DNA from: JADGHX01 sp963837755
GTDB taxonomy: Bacteria; Pseudomonadota; Gammaproteobacteria; Steroidobacterales; Steroidobacteraceae
NCBI GenBank assembly: GCA_963837755.1
Contig: CAWIOP010000005.1
Span: 248,001-312,000, forward strand
Direction of reading: 5' to 3'
DNA length: 64,000 bases
The stretch's first letter is position 1, and every line of letters starts with the position of its first letter. The notes below the pieces were generated by a model, which ran no database searches, was not told the origin of the DNA, and was given only the letters and a program-made list of their open reading frames with translations. Shown one piece after another: positions 1 through 9,074 of this stretch. The position numbers were made by a program, and so were the translations under genes.

Positions 1-256
1 TCTTCAGCGCTTCGGCGGATGTGAACGCGCCGGTGCGCTCGAGGTCTTCCTGGCTATAGGTGCGGCCCGCCCCGATGCATTCGCCCGGCTTCTGCTTGAT
101 GCGAGAGCCAGTTTCCTGCACGCACAGCGCGGTCGAGGCGGGCTTCGTGGCGCTCGCGGCCACCTGCCTTTCGGCTGGCGGGGTGGTTGCGCATCCAGCG
201 GCCAAGGCGAGGGCGAGGGCGGCCGCCAACAAGCTCACTGCCAAGGTTCTCTTCAT
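1..256 (-). CDS. putative lipoprotein, C-terminus beyond window edge
   Basis: Reverse-strand reading frame open from an ATG at 256 to the window edge, 85 codons visible. It begins MKRTL, has a hydrophobic core of alternating Ala/Leu and a lipobox LAAGC with the acylated cysteine at residue 22, so the product should be a lipid-anchored envelope protein. GGGAG lies 8 bases before the ATG. The visible mature part carries two cysteines (LCVQETGSR and GECIGAG) and then GRTYSQEDLERTG. I do not recognise a domain and the C-terminus is missing, so no function is assigned. Confidence 0.75.
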   Translation of the reverse strand, partial: MKRTLAVSLLAAALALALAAGCATTPPAERQVAASATKPASTALCVQETGSRIKQKPGECIGAGRTYSQEDLERTGAFTSAEALK

Positions 257-297
257 GGGACAACTCCCGCGCTGCCGCCTGCGCCCAAGCTAGAAGA

Positions 298-778
298 TCA
301 CGCCAAGAATATGCTGCCGGCCTGCGCGGTTCGCAACCACTGCTGGAACCGCCCAACGGCCTCGTCGCCCTCAGCCGGCGCCCAGGGGGCGAAATCCACC
401 GCCACTGCCGGGTCATAGGGCCCTTCCTTCACTTCCAGGAAGGCGCACCCATCCGTCAGAGCGACGAGCGTGTGCCAGGTTCCCTGAGCGGTCTCATAGG
501 CGAAGTGCCCCGTGCCTTCGCCAATGGCATAGCGCGCGAGCACGCGGCCGCTCTCGTCGAACGTCAGGATGTCGAAGCGGCCGCGCAGGGCGACGGCGAG
601 CTCCGACTTCGTGAAGTGCAGGTGGGGGCGAAAGTAGGAGTCCCGGTTCGCCGCCACGAAAAATCGCTGCACCGGGTCTGCGGCATTTGCATGGATGTTC
701 AGGTGCGCCCGGCGGCGTGGGCTGGCGGCGGCTTTCGAGCGCCAGGTCATCGAGCAGGGTGTCTGTGAACAGCTTCAT
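298..778 (-). pseudogene. WbuC-family cupin-fold protein, frameshifted near its N-terminus
   Basis: The reading begins MKLFTDTLLDDLA at 778 and, after a one-base register change near 738, continues as SKAAASPRRRAHLNIH to the stop at 298. The second frame carries the family signature: DPVQRFF, SYFRPHLH, a central strand region, GTWHTLVAL and EVKEGPYDP, ending in APWAPAEG. WbuC proteins are small cupin metalloproteins, often linked to lipopolysaccharide gene sets, with no settled reaction. The start overlaps the stop of the upstream gene as ATGA, implying translational coupling. All conserved residues are intact on both sides of the break, so one extra base (or two lost) explains it. A sequencing error is as likely as a real mutation. 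Confidence 0.8.
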
Positions 779-1230
779 TTCAAGGTCGGTCGGTTGATTT
801 CGGCGACACCCGCGTCGCCCATGCGCACACTACCAGCCAGCACGGCATTGGGCCCCAGCTCCAGCGCATAGAGCAGGGCGCTCACCTTGCCGTCCGGCTC
901 CGTGCGAACGGAGGTGGGCCGCCCGAGCGCGGCGATCACGTCCACCGCCTTCATTCCAGGCCGCACGCGATCCCAGTTCGCGGTGACGAGCCATGCTGGC
1001 GAGGTGTCTGCCGGCCGGCCGGTGCTCGCGGCGGGCCGGCTCGGTGGCGCATTGCGAATCGAGCGCTCCAGGTCTTCGATGCGGCGGGCCTGGGCGTCGA
1101 GCTCGCGCTGCAGGCGCATGACTTCGTTCTCCAGCTGACGCACGCGCAGGTCGTCGGCTGCCCACGAGGGCAGAACGAACAGCAGCGCGGCCGCGGTGAA
1201 ACACACCAGTCCGACGGTTGGGTTTCGCAT
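775..1230 (-). CDS. exported coiled-coil protein with small SmpA/OmlA-like C-terminal domain
   Basis: 151 residues from the ATG at 1230. I prefer this start to one 27 codons upstream because MRNPTVGLVCFTAAALLFVL then PSWAADD is a clean signal peptide with an AWA-type cleavage site. Residues 27-65 form a charged heptad region (VRQLENEVMRLQRELDAQ) predicted to coil. The C-terminal ~70 residues contain WDRVRPGMKAVDVIAALGRP, the pattern of SmpA/OmlA (BamE-like) small envelope domains. The stop overlaps the ATG of the downstream cupin gene by ATGA. Likely periplasmic; the exact role is unknown. Confidence 0.7.
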   Translation of the reverse strand: MRNPTVGLVCFTAAALLFVLPSWAADDLRVRQLENEVMRLQRELDAQARRIEDLERSIRNAPPSRPAASTGRPADTSPAWLVTANWDRVRPGMKAVDVIAALGRPTSVRTEPDGKVSALLYALELGPNAVLAGSVRMGDAGVAEINRPTLK

Positions 1231-1367
1231 GAGCGGTGCCAATAAAAGGGCTCCGAAGCAGTAGACGGCACGGCGGCAAGAGGGGTCAAGCGCAAGCGGC
1301 CCGGCGCCCAAAACCTGCGACCACCGGCGTGCGTCGCCTTTGACGGACGGTTCGCCGATCCGTCAGC

Positions 1368-3526
1368 ATGCCCGCCCTTGGCACATTCCCACGGGTGACT
1401 CTCGTGAATCGAAGCGTTCGTCCCTTTGCGCACCCGCTGGCGGCGCTTGGCGCCGCAGCCGTCGTTCTTCTGGCTCTTACACACTCTGTCATGGCAAATA
1501 CCCTGGAACCTTCCGACCCCTTTCTCTGGCTCGAAGACATAGAAGGCGATCGTGCCCTCACCTGGGTGCGCGCGCAGAACGAGCGCTCCCTGAAGCAACT
1601 CACTGCCGATGCACGCTTCGATCGCTTCTACAAAGCCGCGCTCGCGGTGCTCGAAGACAAGAGCCGCATACCGTTCGGCAGCCTGCGCGGCGGCTGGATC
1701 TACAACTTCTGGCAGGACGACGTGAACGTGCGCGGGCTCTGGCGGCGCGCGAAGCGTGAGTCGTATGACACGCCGGCGCCGGAGTGGCAGACGGTGCTCG
1801 ACCTCGACGCGCTGGCGAAGCAGGAAGACAGGAACTGGGTGTGGAAGGGCGTGTCGTGCGAGGTGCCGCCCGGCGAGCGTTGCATGGTTCAGCTGTCGAA
1901 CGGCGGCAAGGACGCGAGCGTCTACCGCGAGTTCGACATCGGCAAGCGTGAGTTCGTAACGGATGGTTTCGTGCTGCCGGAAGCGAAGACGGACCTCACC
2001 TGGCAGGACAGAGACTCGTTGCTCGTCGCCACAGACTGGGGCGAGGGCACCCTGACCGCGTCCGGTTACCCGTTCATGGTCAAGCGGTGGAAACGCGGCA
2101 CGCCACTTAGCGAGGCGCGTGAAGTCCACCACGGTAAGCGCGAAGATGTGGGGGTTTCGCCGTTCAGCATGGAAGGCACCGGCGGCACGCGGTTTCTCGG
2201 CATCAGCCAGTCGGAAACGTTCTTTACCGCCTCGTATCACGCGCTCACGCCTTCGGGCGTTACGCGCATGACCTTGCCGCCGAAGGCCACGCTGCGCGGG
2301 CTACTCGGGGCGAGTTGCTGTTCACCATCGAGCAGGAGTGGAGATTGGCGGGCGCAAGTGGGCCACGGCAGCCTGTTGTCGATGCCGCAGTCCGAAGTGC
2401 CAAGCGCAACACCGAATGTGAGGCTCGTGCTCGCGCCAGGCCCGCGGGACTCTATTGAAGAAGTCGCCGTGACGCGCGCTGGCGTACTGGTGGCGCGCTA
2501 CTCCAACGTGCGCGGCCAACTCGAGCGATACACGTTCGATGGCCGGCAATGGGTCAGCACGCGCCTGCCGCTGAACGACTCCGGCGCAGTGAGCATCGTC
2601 AGCGCAGACGTGAATGAAGACATCGCCTATGCTACATACACGAGACTTCCTGCAGCCCACCACGCTTTACACCACGAACGTCGTAACGCAGAAGGTCACG
2701 CCCATCAAGGCAATGCCTGCGAAGTTCGACGCGACAGCAAATACGTCACCGAGCAGTTCGAGGCGAAGTCGAAAGATGGCACCGCGTGCCGTACTTCGTC
2801 GTGCGCTCGCGAGAGCTGAAGCTGCGAGGGCAGGCGCCCACGTTGCTTTACGCTATGGCGGCTTTCTAGTGTCGATGACGCCGACGTATTCCGGCACCGT
2901 CGGCAAGCTCTGGCTCGATCAGGGCGGCGTCTACGTGCTCGCGAACATCCGGGGCGGCGGCGAGTTCGGCCCGGCGTGGCACGAGGCGGGGCTGAAGACG
3001 AACCGGCAGGCGGTGTACGACGACTTCATTGCCGTCGCCGAGGATCTGTCCAGCGCAAGATCACTTCGCCGCGCCGGCTCGGCATCCAGGGCGGCTCGAA
3101 CGGCGGCCTGCTCATGGGCGTGATGCTCACGCAGCGGCCAGATCTGTTCCACGCCGTCGTCGTGCAGGTGCCGCTGCTCGACATGCTTCGCTATAACCAG
3201 CTGCTCGCGGGTGCGTCGTGGGTTGACGAGTATGGCTCGCCCGATGTGCCCGCTGAACGCGCGTTGCTGGAGCAACTGTCGCCGTATCAGAACCTCGTGA
3301 AACGGGCGGACTTCCCGTTACCGTTCATTGAGACTTCGACCAAGGATGATCGCGTGCACCCGGGCCACGCGCGCAAGATAGGCGGCGAAGATGGAGTCAG
3401 CTCGGAATGCCGTTCCTCTACTACGAGAACATCGACGGCGGGCACTCTGCGGCGGCGAATCAGCGCGAGCGCGCCAAGCGTATCGCGCTGGAGTTCACGT
3501 ATTTGTCGCAGCGGTTGATCGACTGA
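1368..3526 (+). pseudogene. prolyl oligopeptidase (S9A family), broken by about ten single-base indels
   Basis: The product would be a secreted serine peptidase cleaving after proline. It starts with a signal sequence (hydrophobic run, then SVMANTLEPSD) and PFLWLED, followed by the beta-propeller and an alpha/beta-hydrolase domain. The catalytic serine is in GIQGGSNGGLLMG (~3085), the aspartate in TKDDRVHP (~3340) and the histidine in DGGHSAAANQ (~3437). The reading changes frame near 2308, 2357, 2366, 2645, 2736, 2783, 2853, 3049, 3380 and 3398. Each change is explained by one lost base (often from a G, C or A run) or one extra A. Protein-level conservation stays high in all segments, unlike a decayed gene. 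The last segment ends TYLSQRLID at a TGA at 3524-3526. Confidence 0.85.
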
Positions 3527-3539
3527 CGGAGGCTGGCGG

Positions 3540-3627
3540 TTCAGGAAAGTCTGAAGAACGGCGCAGAATTCGCCCGGCCGCGGGCGCCTTAACGCGAATT
3601 CTGCGCCGTTCTTCAGACTTTCCTGAA
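3540..3627. repeat. perfect 34-bp inverted repeat between convergent genes
   Basis: Bases 3540-3573 are the exact reverse complement of 3594-3627, with a 20-base spacer rich in G and C. The repeat sits between the convergent prolyl oligopeptidase (stop 3526) and gamma-glutamyltransferase (stop 3657) genes. It could act as a bidirectional terminator hairpin, but a perfect 34-bp stem is much longer than usual Rho-independent terminators and has no T-run. Confidence 0.9.
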
Positions 3628-3656
3628 GGCCGCGGCGCGCGAGGTAGTGCGCCGCC

Positions 3657-5421
3657 TCAGTACGCCAGTGCCGCTCCGTCGGCCCTGGGGTCTGCCGCCG
3701 CCGCGTAGCGGCCGGGCCAGCGCTCGATGGCCTGGTAGCGCGCCGAAGCCGCCGTCGCTCGCGCCGAGCTTCCAGCCGAGCTCTGCGAGCGCTTTCCGAG
3801 TGGCGGCCGGAATGCCGGTTTCCACGCGCAGCAGGCCGACGCCGTTCTGCGCTTCGCCGGTCGGCTCGCTGGAGCCTTCGTGATGCCAGCGCGGGCGCGT
3901 CGCCGGCCTCCTGCACGGCGAGGCCGAAATCGACGATGTTCGAGATCACCTGCGCCTGGCCCTGCGGCTGCATGTCGCCGCCCATCACGCCGAACGCCAG
4001 CCACGGCTCGCCGTCCTTCACGGCGAAGCCCGGAATGATGGTCTGGAACGGCCGCTTGCCGCGGCGCATAGACGTTGGGGTGGCCGTCTGTCAGCGCGAA
4101 GAGCTCGCCGCGATCCTGGAACATGAAGCCGAGCCCGTCGGGCATGAGCCCGAGCCCATGCCGCGATAGTTGGACTGGATGATCGACACCATCATTCCGC
4201 TGCGCGTCGGCCGTGCAGAAGTAGGTGGTGTCGCCGTGGCTTGGCGCCTGGCCGGCATGCACAGGGGTCAAGAATGCTGTCGGGCCGGATCAGCTTCGCG
4301 CGCCCGCGCGCATATTCCTTCGAATTCAGCCACTCGATGGGCGTCTTCACGAAGTCCGGGTCTGCGAAGTAGCGGGCGCGGTCTTCGAACGCGAGGCGCT
4401 TCGCTTCCACTGACGTGTGAATGAGCGCCGCGGACTGAAACCCCATTTTCCGCAGATCGAACGTCTCCATGATGTTCAGCATCTGCAGCGTGCTCAAGCC
4501 CTGCGTGTTGGGCGCAAGCCCATACACATCCACGCCGCGATAGTTTGTGACGATGGGCTGCGTCCACTCAGACGTGTGCGCGGCGAGATCCGCCTTCGTC
4601 ATCCACCCGCCGATGCGCTTGAAGTAGCGCTCGAGGGTCTCGGCAATCTCACCCTTATAGAACGCGTCGCGCCCACCCTTCGCAATGAGCCCCAGCGTGC
4701 GGGCGAGGGCAGGGTTGCGAAACACCTCGCCCTCGCGCGGCGTGCGCCCCTCGGGCGCCCAGACCTTGCGGAAGTTGTCGACCTCCTCGATGCCGAGGCC
4801 CGGTGTCGTGAATTTCTTGAAGCTCGCGGCAATGTAGAACGCAACGGTCTGCGAAACCGGCGCGCCTTCTTCCGCATACCCAATGGCGGGCCCGAACAAG
4901 TTCTTCCACGCCAGCTTCCCGTATCGCTGATGCAGCTGCCACCACGCATCCACCGTGCCGGGAACAGACACCGCGATCGCGCCATACGAAGGAACGAGCC
5001 CATTCTTCGCACGGCTGCGCACAGTCTCCAGCGACAGATTCGCCGGACTGCGCCCCGACCCATTGAGCCCCACAACCTTGCGCGCCTTCGGATCCCACAG
5101 CATCACGAAGCAATCGCCCCCAATGCCATTCGCCGTAGGCTCGAGAAACCCAAGACACGCATTCGCGGCTATCGCCGCATCCACCGCTGACCCACCGGCC
5201 TTCAAAATCTCAATGGCCGCAAGCGTGGCAAGCGGCTGCGCAGTAGCCGCCGCCCCATGCACGCCCCACACAGCAGAGCGAGACGCAAACGTAGCGCCAT
5301 CCACGCGATCGCCAAACGCGACATCACGCCGATCGCGATTAGGATTCCGCTCACGCGTCTGCCCGAAGGCACTTGCGGTCGCAAGCGCCGGAAGAGTTGC
5401 CAGAAATGCTCGTCGCCGCAT
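3657..5421 (-). pseudogene. gamma-glutamyltransferase family protein, frameshifted in C-terminal third
   Basis: Starts MRRRAFLATLPALATASAFG at 5421, a Tat/Sec-type export signal. An upstream start 16 codons earlier is unlikely because it would precede the signal. The large-subunit region is intact (GGSAVDAAIAANACLGFLEP, NGIGGDCFVMLWDP, LNGSGRSP). The autoprocessing threonine and new N-terminus lie in GDTTYFCTAD (~4220), in a different frame after a break near 4265. Further breaks occur near 4060, 3880 and 3780, and the product ends AADPRADGAALAY at 3657. The family hydrolyses or transfers gamma-glutamyl groups, e.g. from glutathione, in the periplasm. As in the neighbouring peptidase gene, the motifs are preserved while the frame is not. 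Confidence 0.85.
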
Positions 5422-5515
5422 GACTCCCTCCAGACTTTCCCGCAGGACTCCAACGCGACACAGCGTCAAAGCGGTGGCTAGCCACCGCCCGCGCAGGCCT
5501 CAACAGGAAACATCC

Positions 5516-6052
5516 CTACTTCTTATTGACCCGAGCCCGCTCCATCCCACGAAGGATCATTTGCCGCGCCTCCGCCGCATCCCCCCACCCCAGCAGCTTC
5601 ACCCACTTCGAAGTCTCCAGATCCTTGTAGTGCTCGAAGAAGTGCTCCACCTGATGAATGGTGATCTCAGGAAGGTCCGTGTAGTTATGCACCTTCTCAT
5701 AGCGGCGCGTGAGACGCGGCACCGGCACGGCGATGATCTTCTCATCGCCACCCGCCTCATCCTGCATCTTGAGCACGCCAACAGGCCGCACAGCCAGCAC
5801 CGCGCCCGGCACCACCCCGCGCTGGTTCGCCACGAGCACGTCACACGGGTCTCCATCGTCCGACAGTGTGTGCGGAATGAACCCGTAGTTGCCCGGATAG
5901 CGCATCGCCGTGTAGAGGAATCGATCCACGATCAGCGCGCCGGAAGCCTTGTCCATCTCATATTTGATGGGCTCGCCGCCAACCGGCACCTCCACGATGA
6001 CATTCACTTCGTTCGGCGGATCGCGGCCCGTGGATACAGCATCAAGAAGCAT
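5516..6052 (-). CDS. ppa: inorganic pyrophosphatase (family I)
   Basis: 178 residues, full length for a bacterial soluble family I enzyme. It hydrolyses pyrophosphate to phosphate in the cytoplasm using Mg2+, and so pulls biosynthetic reactions forward. Signature motifs are present: the substrate/metal site segment KYEMDKASGAL, DRFLYTAMRYPGNYGFIPHT, and the acidic DGDPCDVLV that binds the metals. It lies 40 bases downstream of the thiamine-diphosphate enzyme gene on the same strand and 94 bases upstream of the gamma-glutamyltransferase start, so the three may be co-transcribed. Confidence 0.96.
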   Translation of the reverse strand: MLLDAVSTGRDPPNEVNVIVEVPVGGEPIKYEMDKASGALIVDRFLYTAMRYPGNYGFIPHTLSDDGDPCDVLVANQRGVVPGAVLAVRPVGVLKMQDEAGGDEKIIAVPVPRLTRRYEKVHNYTDLPEITIHQVEHFFEHYKDLETSKWVKLLGWGDAAEARQMILRGMERARVNKK

Positions 6053-6092
6053 TCATTTTCCTTGGATAAACAATCGACCAAAAAAGAAAGGC

Positions 6093-7724
6093 TCAGTAGC
6101 CGCCGGGCGTGAGGTACTTCCACGGCGAAATTTCCGACCCCTGCGGCACCGGCACTTCGATAACGACCGGCCCGTTCGTGGCAAACGCGCGCTCCAGCGC
6201 ACGGCGCAACTCATCCGGCGACTGCGCACGCATGGCGGTGGCGCCGAAGCTCTCCGTGAGCTTCATGAAGTCGGGATTGCGAAGCTGCGACCCCAGCGGC
6301 CCGCTGAAGCGCTCGCGCTGGTCGCGCAGCACGTTGCCGAACGCGTTGTTGTTGAACACCACCGTGACGAGCCCGATGTCGTGCTGGACGGCCGCGGCCA
6401 GCTCCTGCACTCCGAACATGAACCCACCGTCGCCGGTGATGGAGACCACGGGCTTGTTCGGGTTGCCCACCTTCACGCCCAGCGCGGTGGTGAAGCCGAA
6501 CCCAAGCGTGCCCTGGTAGCCGCACGTGACGAACGTGCGCGGCTCATACACCGGAAAGCCGAAGTACGAGGCAAAGCCCACCTGCGAGATTTCCTCGACG
6601 AAGAACCCATCCCGCGGCAGCACGTCGCGAATCGCGCCCAGGTGCCCGAGCTGCGGCTGAATCTCCTGGATGTCTTTGCGAACCTGCTGCTTGATGCCGA
6701 CAAGCTCTTCTTCACGCGAGCGCGGGTTGATGCCAGAGCGTTTCAAGGCTGCATTCAGTTCCGCCGTGGCGAGGCTCGCATCCGCGAGGATGCCCGCGTG
6801 CGGCTTCAGGCGCGCAAGCTCTGCGGGGTCGATATCGATGCGAATGAGCTTGAGATTAGCCGGCCGCGACGGCCAGCGGAAATACTGCAGCTCCAGGCGC
6901 GAGCCGATGCCGATGAGAAGATCTGTCTTCTCCCACCAGCGATAGCCTTCGGCGCAGGTGAGGTTGTACGGCGATTCATCGCTCACCACGCCGCGCCCAC
7001 TGCGGAACGACACGATGGGGGCCTGGATGCGCTGAGCCAACTCCAGCACTTGCGCGCCGGCGTCCATGGCGCCGCTGCCCACCATGATCATCGGCTGGCG
7101 CGCGCTGCGGATGAGCGCCACGGCTTCTTCGATACCGCGCGAATCGACCGGCGCCGGAGCCGGCTTCGCGAGGGGCGGTGTAATGGTGACGTCGCCCTTG
7201 GCAAGCAGCACGTCCCACGGCACTTCCACCGCGACGGGCCGTTGCCGGCCGCTCGTCATCTGCGCGAAGGCTTCGTTCATGAGCCCCGGAACCGCTGCGG
7301 GCGTCTCGATGCGCGCGCCCCACTTGGTGAGCAGCTTGATGACGGCGAGCTGGTCCGGCAGTTCGTGCAGCAGCCCCGCGCCGGAACCGATGTAGGGCGT
7401 GGGAACCTGGCTCGTGATACATAACACCGGCGCGTTGGCGGCGTAGGCCGAGCACAGTGCTGCCGTGGTGTTCAGGAAACCGGGGCCGGGCACCACCGTG
7501 TAGACGCCGGGGCGACCCGTGGACTTCGCATAGCCGAAGGCCATGTAGGCCGCGCCCTGCTCGTGGCGGGAGCCCACATAATTGAGCTGGTCGCGGTGCT
7601 GGTTGAGTGCGTCGAAGAGCGCGTAGGTTTGCACGCCGGGCAGACCGAACACCGTGTCTACCCCGTGGCTGATCAACGACTTGACGAGCGCGGTGCCGCT
7701 CGTCATAGATTCTGCGTGACTCAT
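6093..7724 (-). CDS. thiamine-diphosphate-dependent enzyme, acetolactate synthase/2-oxoacid decarboxylase-like
   Basis: 543 residues with the three-domain ThDP fold. The N-terminal Pyr domain has the cofactor-activating glutamate in GSRHEQGAAYMAFGYA (residues ~52-67). The middle domain holds AGAQVLELAQ and DIDPAEL. The C-terminal PP domain has the metal/diphosphate motif GDGGFMFGVQEL followed by NNNAFGNV. Family members decarboxylate 2-oxoacids, sometimes with carboligation. It is not clearly IlvB: it lacks an IlvH partner and faces a fumarylacetoacetate-hydrolase-family gene across 56 bp. A catabolic 2-oxoacid decarboxylase is therefore more likely, but the substrate cannot be read from sequence. 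Confidence 0.88.
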   Translation of the reverse strand: MSHAESMTSGTALVKSLISHGVDTVFGLPGVQTYALFDALNQHRDQLNYVGSRHEQGAAYMAFGYAKSTGRPGVYTVVPGPGFLNTTAALCSAYAANAPVLCITSQVPTPYIGSGAGLLHELPDQLAVIKLLTKWGARIETPAAVPGLMNEAFAQMTSGRQRPVAVEVPWDVLLAKGDVTITPPLAKPAPAPVDSRGIEEAVALIRSARQPMIMVGSGAMDAGAQVLELAQRIQAPIVSFRSGRGVVSDESPYNLTCAEGYRWWEKTDLLIGIGSRLELQYFRWPSRPANLKLIRIDIDPAELARLKPHAGILADASLATAELNAALKRSGINPRSREEELVGIKQQVRKDIQEIQPQLGHLGAIRDVLPRDGFFVEEISQVGFASYFGFPVYEPRTFVTCGYQGTLGFGFTTALGVKVGNPNKPVVSITGDGGFMFGVQELAAAVQHDIGLVTVVFNNNAFGNVLRDQRERFSGPLGSQLRNPDFMKLTESFGATAMRAQSPDELRRALERAFATNGPVVIEVPVPQGSEISPWKYLTPGGY

Positions 7725-7780
7725 GGTTCCTCAATTCAGGCCGGCACACTAGCGGATTTCACACAAGCCCGACACCCTGC

Positions 7781-8776
7781 ATGAAACTAGCCAGTATCCA
7801 ACATCAAAATCGCGAGCGCGTCGTCTCCATCGTGGACGAATCTTCACTCGTGGACGTGAACGACCTGCTCCGGCACTACGTGCCATCGGGCGCGGGGCTT
7901 GCCACAACCGACATGATCGACCTCATCGAGCGCGCATCCGTGCTGATGCCCGCGCTCACCGCCGCGCTCGACGCGTTCCGGGCACGCGGTGAGCCGTCGC
8001 ACCGGATTGCGGCGTCGGAGGTCACATGGCGCCCGCCGGTGCGCCGGCCGGGCAAGATCTGCGGCGTGGCCATGAACAACTCGGCCAGCAACGCGCGCAA
8101 GATCAGCGCGCCCAGCCACCCCGCTTTTTTCCTGAAGCCCGCATCGTGCCTGGTGGGGCACCTGCAGCCCATCCGCATCCACGACTACTACGGCAGCACG
8201 CATCCGGAGCCGGAGCTCGCCGTAATCATCGGGCGGCGCGCGCGCGAAATCGCCGTGAAAGATGCGCTCGATGCGGTGTTCGGCTACACCATCTTCAACG
8301 ACATCACGAGCAACGGCATGCGCGCGGAAGACCTCTTCCACTACTACGCGCTGTACGCCTCGAAGGAAAACCCGGAGAAGACGGAGCGGGTCGAGCAGCA
8401 CCTTTCCTATGCGGGCCGCTACAAGGGCAGCGACACATTCGGCCCCATGGGGCCGTGGCTCGTCACGCGCGACGAAGTGAGCAACCCGAACGACCTCGAC
8501 GTCACCTGCCGCGTGGCAGGCGACCTGGTCGCCGAAGACAGCACCCGGTACTACAACTACAACGTTGCCGAAGTGCTCGCCTTCATCAGCCGCTACCAGA
8601 CGCTGGAGCCTGGCGACGTCATTTCCCTGGGCACGGCGTTCAAGGCGGGGGAGGGGCGCAAGAGCATCCATACGGCCAACCTTGCGAAGACGGCGGGGCC
8701 GGTGGAAGTGTCGATCACGGGGCTGGGAACGCTCAGTAACCCGGTGGAGTTCATCGCGTCGTCCCGCACGGGCTGA
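7781..8776 (+). CDS. fumarylacetoacetate hydrolase family protein
   Basis: 331 residues. The C-terminal two-thirds has the FAH/HpaG fold: PGKICGVAMNN, HPAFFLKPASCLVGH, the metal-binding EPELAVIIGRRARE, FGYTIFNDITSNGMRAED, FGPMGPWLVTRDEV and the closing SLGTAFKAGEG. Relatives hydrolyse C-C bonds, decarboxylate or hydrate oxo-acids in aromatic and sugar-acid catabolism. The metal triad glutamates and aspartate appear conserved. It is divergently transcribed from the thiamine-diphosphate enzyme with only 56 bp between starts, which suggests shared control and a shared pathway. Confidence 0.9.
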   Translation: MKLASIQHQNRERVVSIVDESSLVDVNDLLRHYVPSGAGLATTDMIDLIERASVLMPALTAALDAFRARGEPSHRIAASEVTWRPPVRRPGKICGVAMNNSASNARKISAPSHPAFFLKPASCLVGHLQPIRIHDYYGSTHPEPELAVIIGRRAREIAVKDALDAVFGYTIFNDITSNGMRAEDLFHYYALYASKENPEKTERVEQHLSYAGRYKGSDTFGPMGPWLVTRDEVSNPNDLDVTCRVAGDLVAEDSTRYYNYNVAEVLAFISRYQTLEPGDVISLGTAFKAGEGRKSIHTANLAKTAGPVEVSITGLGTLSNPVEFIASSRTG

Positions 8777-8997
8777 GGGGCGGGGCGTGCGCCCGCCGAC
8801 CCTGGCCGGGGCAATCCGGCCACCGGCAGGCGGCGCGTCCCGCAACGGCCGCTCACGGCGCCAGCGTCAACCCGCATTGCAGGTGGCGGCAGGTCTTTCA
8901 ATCGTTTAGGATGCGCCCCCTCGCGAAGGACGCCGGCTGAACGGCCTCCTGCGCGTGGGTTGAGGCTGCTGGGCCATGCCCTTGCAGCACCCAAGTC

Positions 8998-9074
8998 GGA
9001 GCGGTAGTTCAGCTGGTTAGAATACCGGCCTGTCACGCCGGGGGTCGCGGGTTCGAGTCCCGTCCGCTCCGCCA
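8998..9074 (+). tRNA. tRNA-Asp (GTC)
   Basis: 77 bases including encoded CCA. The acceptor stem GGAGCGG pairs with CCGCTCC, the anticodon loop is CTGTCAC (anticodon GTC at 9031-9033 region), the T arm GCGGG-TTCGAGT-CCCGT is canonical, and G is the discriminator base. This is the only intact tRNA in the window and the junction between core chromosome and the accessory array. Confidence 0.95.

Noticed and set aside
951..2240. Long antisense frame of 429 codons on the reverse strand
   Set aside because: It lies opposite the prolyl oligopeptidase and across its upstream neighbour, has no recognisable domain, and is what high-GC coding DNA gives on the other strand.
4955..7424. Long rightward frames opposite the transferase, pyrophosphatase and thiamine enzyme genes
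   Set aside because: Antisense shadows of well-identified leftward genes; the residue content is Arg/His/Ala-rich without domain signals.
6093..7724. Naming the thiamine enzyme as IlvB
   Set aside because: No regulatory-subunit gene and a catabolic neighbour; family-level motifs do not fix the substrate.
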